Shown here in pieces: positions 1-12,139 of a stretch of 39,497 nt of DNA. The notes beneath the pieces are model-generated. The model had not been told where the DNA came from. It did not search any database and was given only the letters and a program-made list of their open reading frames with translations. Location of the stretch: NCBI RefSeq assembly GCF_001039355.2, contig NW_019773596.1, positions 36,269 to 75,765 of the forward strand, in the 5' to 3' direction. Origin of the DNA: Lingula anatina. Its lineage: Eukaryota; Brachiopoda; Lingulata; Lingulida; Lingulidae. Position 1 is the stretch's first letter, and each line of letters starts with the position of its first letter. A program made the position numbers and the translations under genes.

Positions 1-752
1 GACCCCAAATTCACACAGATGAAAGATGACCTGAAGGGTAACATTTTCCAATAATATTATTGGTTAAGTCTGTGTGGTGTCTGAATAACAGCGCAAATAA
101 TTTTTTTTTCGTAAAAAAAATTCATTTTTTTGAAAATTTTTGCCTGTTTGACCTTGAAAAAAAGGTCAAAGGTCAAATCCAAGGGCATATTTGAAATCTA
201 CACATATGACTTTTGGAAAGCCGTCTGCAGAAATTTTTCCCGTAGGGTAGATAATTAGCATTTAATTTTGCCATTTTTGGACAAGGGTGCATTGCAATGA
301 GTGCCACACCTAGACCCCAATACCGACAAAGCCGAAATTTTACGTGGAACGAGTTGAGATTATAGGTGACCTAAATCCAAGAGATGGGTATGGGGGCCCT
401 TACCGTCTAGGAGGAGAAGCGGTAACGGTAACATGGCGGCGGAGCCGGCGGAACGGACCGGACGGGATTAAAACCATGTGTACCGCCAGCGCTAACGCTG
501 GTGGTACAATAAAATGTTAAGAGTATTAACTACAGAACTACAATAACTCTATGTCAATATTTCTTCCCCCTTGTATGCTTTTGCCTAACTTATATCCTGA
601 AAGTGTTATGTTATTTTATGATATTTTTTTTTTTTTTGAAAAGTGAATTCATCAAATCAACATGTGAGATACTTTATTTCTATAGCTATATTATCTATAA
701 TTTTCCATTCATTCCATGCAATATTTTATTTTCTTTGTGAATCCAAGGATAC
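1..752 (-). other. Partial IFT122 intron 25, acceptor off-window
   Basis: No frame on the minus strand resembles the expected IFT122 C-terminus, so this reads as intron. It contains a GC-rich, CpG-rich patch (about 395-510) with a 12-bp hairpin. A perfect AGGTCA direct repeat with one-base spacing sits at 163-175. The rest is T/A-rich. Confidence 0.6.
480..507. repeat. Small inverted repeat (hairpin) in a GC-rich patch
   Basis: Arms 480-491 and 496-507 pair at 11 of 12 positions around a CTAA loop. It lies in a CpG-rich segment that stands out from the AT-rich surroundings and may be the end of an unidentified dispersed repeat. Confidence 0.6.
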
Positions 753-881
753 TGCCCATTCTACTCTCTTGCCAGCTGTCTTCTTTCTTCTTCCTCCTGA
801 ATACTCCTGTGCCAATCATCTGGACAGCTTCCTCGTCTGTGATGCCATCTTCCAGAATAAACTCCACCAGAGGCAGGACCT
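753..881 (-). CDS. IFT122: IFT122 coding exon 25 (last in window)
   Basis: Residues 1031-1073: [20 protein letters not shown], then a basic stretch [15 protein letters not shown]. Acceptor attacag. The proposed donor is A|GTATCCTTGG, a U12-type sequence, phase 1. The following exon or exons, about 100 residues, are not in bases 1-752. Confidence 0.88.
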
Positions 882-3800
882 CTGTAATAGAAAATAAAAA
901 CAAAATATCATCTCAGATGCCATCTTCTGAGATAAACTTTACCAAAGGTAAGACTTCTTTAAGAGAACACAAGATACAAGGTTTAGGTGTTATAAGATTG
1001 CTCTATGAAAATGATTTTCTTTTAAACTCTGGTATTAAAATTTAATAACTTTATATGACAGCATTAGGCTGAAGAAGGCTTCAACTTGTGATCTACTCAC
1101 CAAATGACACAAAGGAATGTACAAAAGTCTGTCTGCAGTTTATACAGTGGTTGCCATGGTTATTGAGCAGAGGGTTGGTTGTAGAGCAACGGTAACACAT
1201 TGGCAGTAGCTCCTGAAACATGAAACAAATCCAAAATTTTAATTTGTTAAAACAGAAATATAAATTTACACACACTGTCACAGAATAAATTCATTAAATA
1301 CACAAATGAAATATATGCTGCTTCAAGACATACAGTGAGTTCTGGGCCTTTACAAAGCTAAAAAAAATTGGTGAAAATTTCGAGATGTTTCTCTTTATCA
1401 ACATTTTATCAAAGACCATTGAAACAAATTATGGTCTTTAAACTTATTTTTGAATTCCAAATTTTAAAGTATTTTTCTTAACAGAGATAGAAACTGGTGA
1501 ACTCCACTTGTAACAATTAAAACACATCTAAAACTTGAAAATGGGTTTATAGATTCCAATATTTCGCTACAAAAAGGTATATAGTGCACTGATTGCTATA
1601 AACCATTTCTTACTCACCTCAGCATCATGGAAAGGTTTCGATCTGATTGTCACGCTGCCCAGGTCAATGGACTCCTGGAATCGACTAGGAATTCTCAGAG
1701 CTTGTAGTTTCTCAAAGGCATACCTGGCCACCTTGAAAGCCCCCAGAGACTTGCTCTGCTTGGCCAGAGCATAGAGGGCAGCACTGAGGTTGACAGTCAA
1801 GAAAAGATAACCTGAAAGTTTGACTTGAAAACTATGAAAGCACTTTTCTAGCTTAGATTTTCCAAGACACAAAAGATTTTTGCATAATGCTATCAATCCC
1901 TACATTTCAATATCTTTCAGCATAGCAGATTTTTCACAGTTTTGAGACAAAATCTTAGGTCAGTTCCCCAACTTAGTTGGCTAGGATTTCCACGAGAGTG
2001 CTAAAACACTGTTCCTGATAGGGTGAGATGTGTGCATGCAACCATGTAACATTGGTAACCAAGTTCTTAGTCAGGGAAGCCGACTAAAGTTATTTTGTGA
2101 AATGGGTGCCAGTACATTATTCTACTCATGCTAGTGGTAAAGGATACACCTTGGAGACCCCGTGCGGCATCCCATCTATCATGCAGTGTAGCAGGTAGCG
2201 GGACATGTTGAACAGAGCTTCAGGGAGATGAGACGTGAACGGCTCGTCCTGGAAATTACAATAACAATACAAGCACTTGGCAGTATGTATTTAATATGTA
2301 AACTCAATGTTACACATGAACATTTGTTTGGTTTTTCTTGAAGCACAGTAATGTTATTATATTAGGATATGAATTGTCACTGCAAAAGGAGGACAATCAA
2401 TTCACTGCCTTCAGTTACTTACTGTGTATCTTTGAATGGAATGGTAGACATAGTACATGTCAGCTTTCCGCTGAAAGTCGTGAAATTTCTGAAGCATTTC
2501 CCCTCTCTTTTCTGGCTCTTCTGCAAAGAAATAAATAAAAATATATGTAAGGAACAATTAAATAACAACAATTATCCTTAAATATTTAGTGTGTTTATAT
2601 TCATTAGGCAGGCTTACTTGAAAAAAAAATTACCTCGTTCTCAAATCAAATGGCATGTAAAGCTCATTCTGTAGACAAAATTATAATTACAATGCAGCGT
2701 CTCAAAACTGTGCATTAAAAAGTTTTCTTTCAATATGTCAAATATCACAACACACAAAACAGCTGCACATGAACACATACACGCACACACACAGAGTTTT
2801 AAATGAAATAACATATTTACCTAAATATGAATAAATCAAAAACTTTGAGTAAAAGTAAACTTTGAGGCATAAAATAGCAAAAAAACTGCTGACAATAATA
2901 TCAAGTACATGCAGTTCCATAGCATCATGTATATAAACTAAGTAAACATATAACTGGAGACCAGAATTAGAGCAAGTCTTATCAGGCAGACAAATATATA
3001 GGAAAGTTACTCTGATGGGAACAATTTCACCTACCCCCAGCTATATCCAGACACTGCATTGACAGCTTCCAGAAGTAGTACCCAGCATCATTGAACCTGT
3101 TCTCACACACAGCATTGTGGGTAAGCTGCTCCAACACTCTGACTGCCTCCCCCTGCATGCCTGCCTTGTGGAATGCTGTGAGAATAAAGCATATGCATTA
3201 AAAAAATTTTGGCACATTTTGCCTCAAAAACCAATTAAACCTAAAGACACTATAAATCTGCCTTGAGCTCAACTGTTCCGACAAGTTATGTCAAGACAAG
3301 CCACACTATAAGATGAAATGTCTATGAGATGCATACCTTGCTGTGCTTCCTCAAACCTATCGTTCTCTGCCAGCCACTGTGCATATGGAATGTACACATC
3401 ATTTCTGAACTCTGGATGCTTCTCCACCAGTGCAAATGCCTGGAAAAATTAACAAAGTAAATGCAGACAGACAAGATTTTGCAAAGTAATAGTTCATGTT
3501 TACATCCAAAGCACATTTTTAAAATGAATGAGAGAAAAAATTCATAGCTAAATAAACATGCCTAAAGAACCCAAAGGAAACACATTTCAATGTTTATTTA
3601 CAAGTACATAGTCATAAAAAAGTGTAAGACACATGTGGAGTCATCAACATTCAAGAAATTAAATCCACACCCACGCACATGCCCACACACGCAACCCCAT
3701 ATAAGCACACGTACCTCATCCCAGTGTCTAGCCTCCACGTGTAGCTCCATCAGGGCCTTGGAGTCTCCCATCTTGTGGTAACACTCCGCAGCGTAGGCAT

Positions 3801-6154
3801 ACTGCTCCATCTTCTTCAGATAGTCAGCACAAAGGAGCAGAGCCTGGCGGTCAGCCTTGTCCAGCTTCCTGGCTACGTCTATCATCCTGTGAAATGGGAA
3901 CATGAAATTGTCAATAACATATTGGCCTTGATCATGCATTATTTAAACAACTGCTGGCTCTGAATGTGAATTTTCAATAAACAGTTGGTTTTGCAAGTGC
4001 AGCTGAAGTATGTTTTTTTGGTCAAAAAATAATTAATTCATCTATGGCACATTTCATAAAACAATATTTTTCAAAAAAAAAAAAATAAATGAAATTTCAA
4101 AAGATTACGAAAACTTAAAAAGACTTAGCTTAAGAAATAAATCAAAACACAATACACACATGTCTGCCCATCCGTTGTCTCCAATGATATCGATGGCTTT
4201 GAGGTACTCGCCAGCAGAGATGTACATCTCGGCAGCAGCCTTGGGTTCGTTGATGTTCTTGGCCCAATCCGCCTGCTTCGTGATCAACATCTTCCTGTCT
4301 GCAGGGTCTCCCGAGCCTACAAACTCCTGTGAGAGGGGAAATAAAAGGATACATTATACAAAAATGAGCAAATAAATAATCAAACAAGTGAGTAAATAAA
4401 CAAATTAAATGCTCCTGTACCATAAAGCTACTATAAGATAATAAAGAGGTGGCATTATAAATGAGCCAACAACTTCTACAAAGAAAAGACACTGCATTAC
4501 ATAAAAATAAGCTTATACATAAAAATGTACACAGGTCAAGTAGTGTTAATGGAAAATATGTACACATTTCACAAATAGATCCCACTTAAAACTGTTTCAT
4601 CACACTGGTTGAAGAGAGGGATTCTTATTTGCTCACTTAGAGACAATCTTTACATAAAAACCATGTGATTACCTTGGCATACTCAAACATCCTCATATCA
4701 GTATACATGTTCATGGCCTTGCCCTCCTGCCCTGCTCTCTTATACAGTTTGGCGGCCTCTCCAAATTTGCCTTGGTAAGCGTAGAAGTCAGCAAGGAACA
4801 GGTGGTTGTCAGTCTCCCCACGCCGGCGCCTCTCCTGAAACGAATGTATCTCGTTTGTGGTTTAATAAGATTCCACCCATTATTCCATGCATCAATTCAA
4901 AATTCAATTTTATATTGATTCTGTTCACTGAACCAGACAATATTTATCTCTTTGCTGTTGTCTGCAGATATGTATTTAAAAATTAGCATAACACAAAATC
5001 TTTATAAATGCTTACTAAATATGAGCATGTTTGTATCATGGCTTTGAATGGTGCTATTGTCATGTCATTTCAATTCAATAATACAATAAAATGTGAAACA
5101 ACCAAATTTTTGTTCATAAATAAATAAATGATCAAACAAAACAAACAAACAATCAAATAAATAAATCAACCCCAGACTAACCTCAATGCTGTGAAGCAGC
5201 TCTAGATATCTCAACTCCCTGACTCGGATGAAGGCTTTCTTGGCTGTATCAAAATCCAACCCCTCCATTGCCTCGTGGGCCAGAGCCGCCCAGTCCTGGT
5301 CTGTGACACCCAGGCAGGCCACATCGTACGCCTGCCTGAAATATGGTAAGAAATATCCCTCTTAAAAAGATACTTATACCTGAAGTGCATCAGAAATGCC
5401 CCTTTTTAAAAAAGCCATTAATTAATTGCCAAAACATGCTTCGTATTGATTTCTGTGACACCAAGGCATGCAACACCGTATACACCTGCCAGTAATATGA
5501 ATAAAAGTCCCCATTCCAAAGATCCTTTTTGAAATTCAACAATCAGCAAGATGTACATGACGTCCACTCACACACATGTATATCTCGTAAAATCTCTCAT
5601 TGACTCATGATGTGTACGTATCACACATTCTTACTTGAAGAGTTTCTTCTCCAGATATTGGTACATGGGTGCTGACTGGGGTACCTCCACTGATGACATG
5701 GCATACACGTGGAGGCAGAAGATTTTGGACCCACTGAAACCCACGACAAAACCCTGAAATAGCAAGGTCAAGGTCAGGTCAAATTAAGGTCAATTTCAAG
5801 GTCAGCAGATGACATGACAGAGTGTCTGCATGAGAACAAGAAATGTAATGTGGATAGCTGTCTTAATACTAAGAATTTTGACTCATAATTACTTTATATA
5901 AATAATATATATCAACATTTGCATAAGAATATAAATTTGGCAGAGAACATATTTTTGTAGTTAAAAATTTTATACTTCTTGAAAAAAGTTACAAGATGTT
6001 AAATTTGTGTCCCCAAAAATGCAGGTTGATTTGCATTCCATTCCATGTAGGGCACATGACATTGCTGGTGTTCATGTTTTTAAAAATAAATGCAATGCAT
6101 AAAAATGTTGGACAAAAAGAAGGATAATCACATGAACTATCACTTGAACTCATG

Positions 6155-6242
<88 letters not shown>

Positions 6243-9200
6243 CAACATCGTTACAATATAATGAAAGTGATCCATGAACCAACCAGCCTGCCATCTAGCA
6301 CTGCAAGCAATCCGTACCAGACAATAAGTAAACTAAATATTTACTGTAACTTATTCACCAGTATATAATATACGAGCACATAAACAGAAACACATTACGT
6401 GACCAAGCTAGTGAATTCTCCGTGTTCTTCTTGAAAAAAAAAAATCCATCTTAGTCATATACAAAACTCAACAAAACAGTTCTTAATGTCAACTCGTGCT
6501 TGCCAGCGGTAGGTTGACATAAGTACATAAATTCCAAAGCACCAATTCCCCAATCTTTTCCCACAGCTGTTGATATCACCAAGCAGATGCATTCTGTGAG
6601 CATAAGCCACCCTGTGATCCATTCTTTGGTGAAATAATCAAATCTGGTTACCCAAGACATTATCTGATTTGTATTCTATGTCAAACATGCCTATCAATAT
6701 GCGAGAGACTGAAGCAGTGAGAACAATAAAATCACAAGAGTCCCTTCATAAACATTGTATTAAATAGAACTAGAGTTAAAATACTCCCTGCCACTGGAAA
6801 TTTTAAAATAAGTTGATGTTTTTTTAAAGACTTGATAAGTGAGTGTGGGTGTTAAGCTGTGCATAGCCTGTTTAAGTTACCCATGTGTGTAGGTCGTTCA
6901 TAAAAGGTCTATATTAAACTGGGATTGGTCCAACTTTCATTATTGAACAACCACATAACAAAGATCACGTAAGATCTCATACACCTAAAACCCCAGAAAA
7001 TCATTATTATAATGGTCAGATTAACTAACAACTTTCCAGGGATTCAGATGTCTGAGATTTACTGGGGATCTCTGGTATATCAAGCTGGTGGTCTGATGAC
7101 GTGAGTATACCCAATCTCCAGTCTTAAGCAGTCCTTGTGTGAACTGACCACTTAACTTACCAGAGGGAACTGCAGGAAGAGAAAGGTTATGAAGTCAGTA
7201 CATGCACACACTTAAAGAACTTATGGCACGTTCAGACAGAGTAAGGCTAGGATCGATTTGGATCTAAACAGCATCACCAGACATCCGCATATATTTTTTT
7301 CTAGTTAGTAAGGCATTTTATACCCAGGGGAGATGGAGATGATGGTGCCTCCCACCCCCCCTCCCCCCAATCACAAAATTAATGTATCAATTAATTAAAA
7401 AAAATATAATAGAACCTGCTAATAAAGTCACTAAGCAGTAAATTGCTTGGCTGTAAACTCTGGGAGTTACTGTCAATTGGTGATATTATCTAGATTAAAA
7501 CCAGTCCTTACATCTGTGTCTGAAAGCAGCTTTAGGAATAAAGAATGTTATCATTACTTGAATAAAAAAAGTTAGGTGGCTTATTAGTGCATACTAGATA
7601 AGTCATCTATATTAACAAAAGCAGTCAAGTTAAAAGTTAAGAGGAGAAAGGTTTCAAGTACAATTTGTAATAACACTAACAACTGGGTACTATGAGGGAA
7701 CACAATGTCCTGTATACAAATGTGCACTTTTACCTCCAGATGTGTCAGAATCATACAGATTGGTCCTACATCTATCATCATTTCAGCTCCCCCTACACAT
7801 AACTCCCCCCCCCCCCCAAAAAAAACCCCGGCATTACCTGTAGTTTCTGCTGATGTATGGGGAAGTTGCTGGCCTTGATGTTCAGCAGGCCGGAGCCACT
7901 GAAACATAGCATGTCTTCGTTCTGCGTGTTCCAGGCAACACTGTTGGCATTGGGCTCCTGGAATTTGGGAAATGAACGGGTGACAGTCATGAATCTTTTC
8001 GTTTTCAGTGTTGTAATTTGTAACTATGTTTAATGGCGTATAGAAGAGATGAGAAATATCAACACATGTATAACAAAAAAATAAAAATGAATAAAATAAA
8101 GGCTGGGTAAAAAGCGAACACAAACAAGCACACACAAGCAAAATTATAACCCCTTTACACATACACACTACAATACATACCTGAAACAGCAGTTCCTTGG
8201 TGTTGACATCGTACACCAGACAGGTGCTGTGTTCGTCCACCACAGCCAGCTTGGTGCGGCTCGCACTCATGTCCAGACAGCGCACAGAGGTGGCCTGCTT
8301 CAGCAGAACTATGGGGAATGGATTGTCCACAAATATCTTCATAATCTGGGGGGTACAAGGAAAATTGGGTGTATTGTTTGTTATGGTATTTATCAAAATG
8401 TTATTTTTTTCCCCATAATCAGGAATAATATGAAAAATCCCATTTTTATTATTATCATTATCAACTTTATTATTATTTGCTGAAAAAGCTTTGTTGTAAA
8501 CAAATACAATACTGCAGAAGTGATCAAATACATAAATTTAAAATTTCAAGGGCAGTCAGGACTTGACTTCTGATTTCAAAATACATTAGCAAGCATTTGC
8601 TAGTGCTTAAGATAATTGTAAATTCAGAATTAGATTTTTAAAAAATCATGTATAAGTTTAATATGGGTTACCTGTCCATTCTTCAGTCCTACTAGTAAGC
8701 CCTCTCTACCAGGTGGCCCCCCTATCACCTTGATGTAACGAATTAGCGACTCCATGATCCACTCCCGCTCCTTTATTCCTTTGAAGTTCAAGCACTGGAG
8801 TCTTTTCTCCTGAAATATCAAACAGCATGAATTTTTAGGTGGAGAGTGCAGATGCTTTCTTGGCTCAATCAAAATTTGCACTTTATCAATGATAAACTTA
8901 CATTTTCCTTAGCCAAATTAGAGCATGTTATTGTTTAGCATTTTGCTAAATTTCACTAAGCAAGAACGAACCAAGGGTGGTTTATATCCAAAGAATATAT
9001 ATCTAACATCAGATACCTCCAAACCCCCTGAATTTCAGTAGCTATGGGAAACTCACCTCAACAACTACCTTCTACCGTTTCAAGCAACCTCTGAAACTCA
9101 GGGCGTTTCCCTGCTTACCTGACACAGAATGATGTGCTGAGAGCAGACCACCAGGAGATTGCAGTCAAACTTCTTGTTGATTTTCTCCTTTATCCTGTAG

Positions 9201-10373
9201 TGCATGTCAGCAGAGTCATCCGAGTACAGCTCATAGACCACGATCTTGTCTGGGAGTTGCACCTAAAAGAATGGAACATTGCATGATATTTTGTCAGGAT
9301 GCTGTCACTGCTGAACGTATTGTTATTCATCAAATGCCTGGTATTCGTAAGCAAATTATCAATATTATTAGTATAAGTATTACTATTATTCAACCTAAGT
9401 CCACTTACTGCAAGTCTATGTCTGTAGATGGCTATTTTCTTCACCAAGTCTCTACACTTGATGCGAACTGCAACAGAAAACAGCAAAATGTTACAAAAGT
9501 AAGTCCATTATAAAATTATGATTCAGTAACAAATTACTCATCTAAAATCCTGATTAAGGCTTCGTTCACATGCAATGTCTATTTTCTAATTTCTATTTTC
9601 TATTTGCGCTATCTTATGATCACGGTCTGTGCCCTGAATATCCCGCCGCGTAATTACTGGCAGCGCGAGCCAGTTACTTATAGTAACTTATAGTAACTGG
9701 CTCGCGCTGCCAGTAATTACGCCGCAGGATATTCAGGCCACAGACCGTGATCATAAGACATACCGCAAATAGAAAATAGAATTTAGAAAATAGACATTGC
9801 ATGTGAACGAAGCCTTAAAGTATGTCCAATTAGATGTTTTCTTTTAACCTAGTTTTATGTGGTATTACATGATACTCATTAAGTCTCAAGACTAGACAGC
9901 TTGGTGAAAATACTCATTCCAACAAAACATAGCACAAACACTTTATACATAAAGTAAAACTTTTAAGTTATATAACAAAATAAAATCTGTTAAATATATG
10001 TTATCCAATCTCAAAACATATTACAATGGTATTATGAACAATTAACAAAAAGAATGTCTTAAAACAAGAACAAAAATAGGAATAAATAAATAAATTAATT
10101 AATGAATAGTTTTTCATTACGGTAAAACTGGGTTAATTCAGCATATTTCAAACATTTTTAGAAATGTTCAACATAATATAATTGTTCAACAGTAAAACTG
10201 CAAATTTCAATGTAATATTGACTTATATACTAATGATTTACTTTTGGAATCTGGATCTAGTGTTCTGGAATCTTTGAAAATAAAAGAAAATAGGACAGGT
10301 CACTTAACATAGGTTTGTAAGTTGATAGCTAACTTTACCTAGGTTTGTAAAAGGCATAACCTACTGTCATTTC

Positions 10374-10414
<41 letters not shown>

Positions 10415-12087
10415 TTTAAACTTGCCAAATGTGTACTCAAATACTTTCTTATAATTCACCTATAAATACAGAAGAAGAGGCTCTAATACAAGAGAGAATC
10501 TGGCAGTGTTACTTCCACCTACCTTTCTGGTCTGTGATAAGATGCTGTATGATGACATCAGTCATGTTGTCCCTGTAAGCATACCTGTCTTTGTACAGTC
10601 CATGGACGGTGCTGAAGATTAGCTGGTAGTACGCTATCGTACCATCCTGACACCCTATGGCCTGAAACAGATCACCAACAATTATTTCCGATCTGATTCA
10701 AAATGAGTTTGAATTCAGGGGTGTGTGGGAACCCATGGATTTGTTCATGAATACCTGAAGAATATGTGCATTACAATGTTGGAAGCATTCAGATTCAACC
10801 GCATGCCTGTGATCATGAGCTCAATCAGTGTAGTTACAGTAGTTATACTACACTGGTGGCAGTGGAATGGAACCCAAACTACCAATGAGTCAGACCTTGC
10901 ATAAAACATGACGGTATCAGTATATATAGCCATTTTGATGGGATAAGTGCATAAATTCAACAACAACTTTGTACATAAATTCAGGAACATATAAACATTA
11001 AATTTCTCCTTACCACATAATTGGAGTCTGGTCGCACCCTACAACACCAGACCCAGGAGTTCTGCTCTCCAATGGTGCCCAGTTTGACCCCTTCCTTAGT
11101 GTGAAGGGACACCTGTTTGTTGGAGCCCCCAATCACCACGTACTCCCCTTTAGAGAACCAGCTGACGCAGCAGGGGTCGTACTCCAGGTGGCGATCCTTA
11201 CCAATCTGATATCAAAGGGAACCACAATTACTTTACTATGAAAAAAATACTTCTAGAGTCATCTTTCATTTAAGAACCCACAAGGAAGTTTCACTACAGA
11301 ACTCTGAAGTATGAGGTGTCAAGTTTCAAATACTGATTAAAATTTCAGGATAGAAAGCTATTCAGGAAGAATAGAATTTTTTTCAATTAACCAATGAAAC
11401 CAGGTTTCCTTATATTTTTAAAAGTTAGAATTTGTATTGTATTTTTCTTGAGGTGTTCCCTTTTGTAGTGCTTGATATAGTTAGCAAATACTGTTTTCTC
11501 AACTCCTCTTACAGCTCAGCATATACAACAACATACAATGTACTAATATACAAACAGATCAAATACACAGCATTGCGTCATTTTAACTTTAAGACCCAGG
11601 ACTTCCTTGAAATTTGTTGTAATTCACAATTAGCCCACTAGATCATTTTAACCTCATCTGCAAGATGGTATTAGATGAACCATGTAATCATATATATCCA
11701 AATATCACCTCACCTGTTTTCCAGAGAGTTGATAGAATGAAAGTTGACCGCCCCAATCTGCTACAGTCAGGATGTCAAATGCCTCATCTCTGAAAAAAAA
11801 AAAAAAAAAAAAAAAAACATCAGTCATACAAATAAAAGATGTAAACCTTTTTTTAATTGTTTTTAACATAGGTACTTTTCTGCCTTTGTGCAATTATTTT
11901 AAATGACATTTTATTCTGTTGAAATGTTATGTAATTAGCAAATACTTTTTAAAATTTTTTCTTATTCTATGGTTCAAAATTTGTAAAATCATGCACTTGG
12001 CCTGGATTATTTTCTATAATAAATAAATAAATAAAATGCACAACATTTCATGCCCACTGACAGATTCATAATTTTTATCGGGAGGGC

Positions 12088-12139
<52 letters not shown>

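Noticed and set aside
5989-6294. Open frame with a long Tyr-Ile repeat
   Set aside because: Translation of the (AT)n microsatellite.
7584-8396. 270-codon minus-strand open frame as a single gene
   Set aside because: It is IFT122 exon 12 read through its donor into intron and then across exon 13 in the wrong frame. The spliced reading restores the conserved protein.
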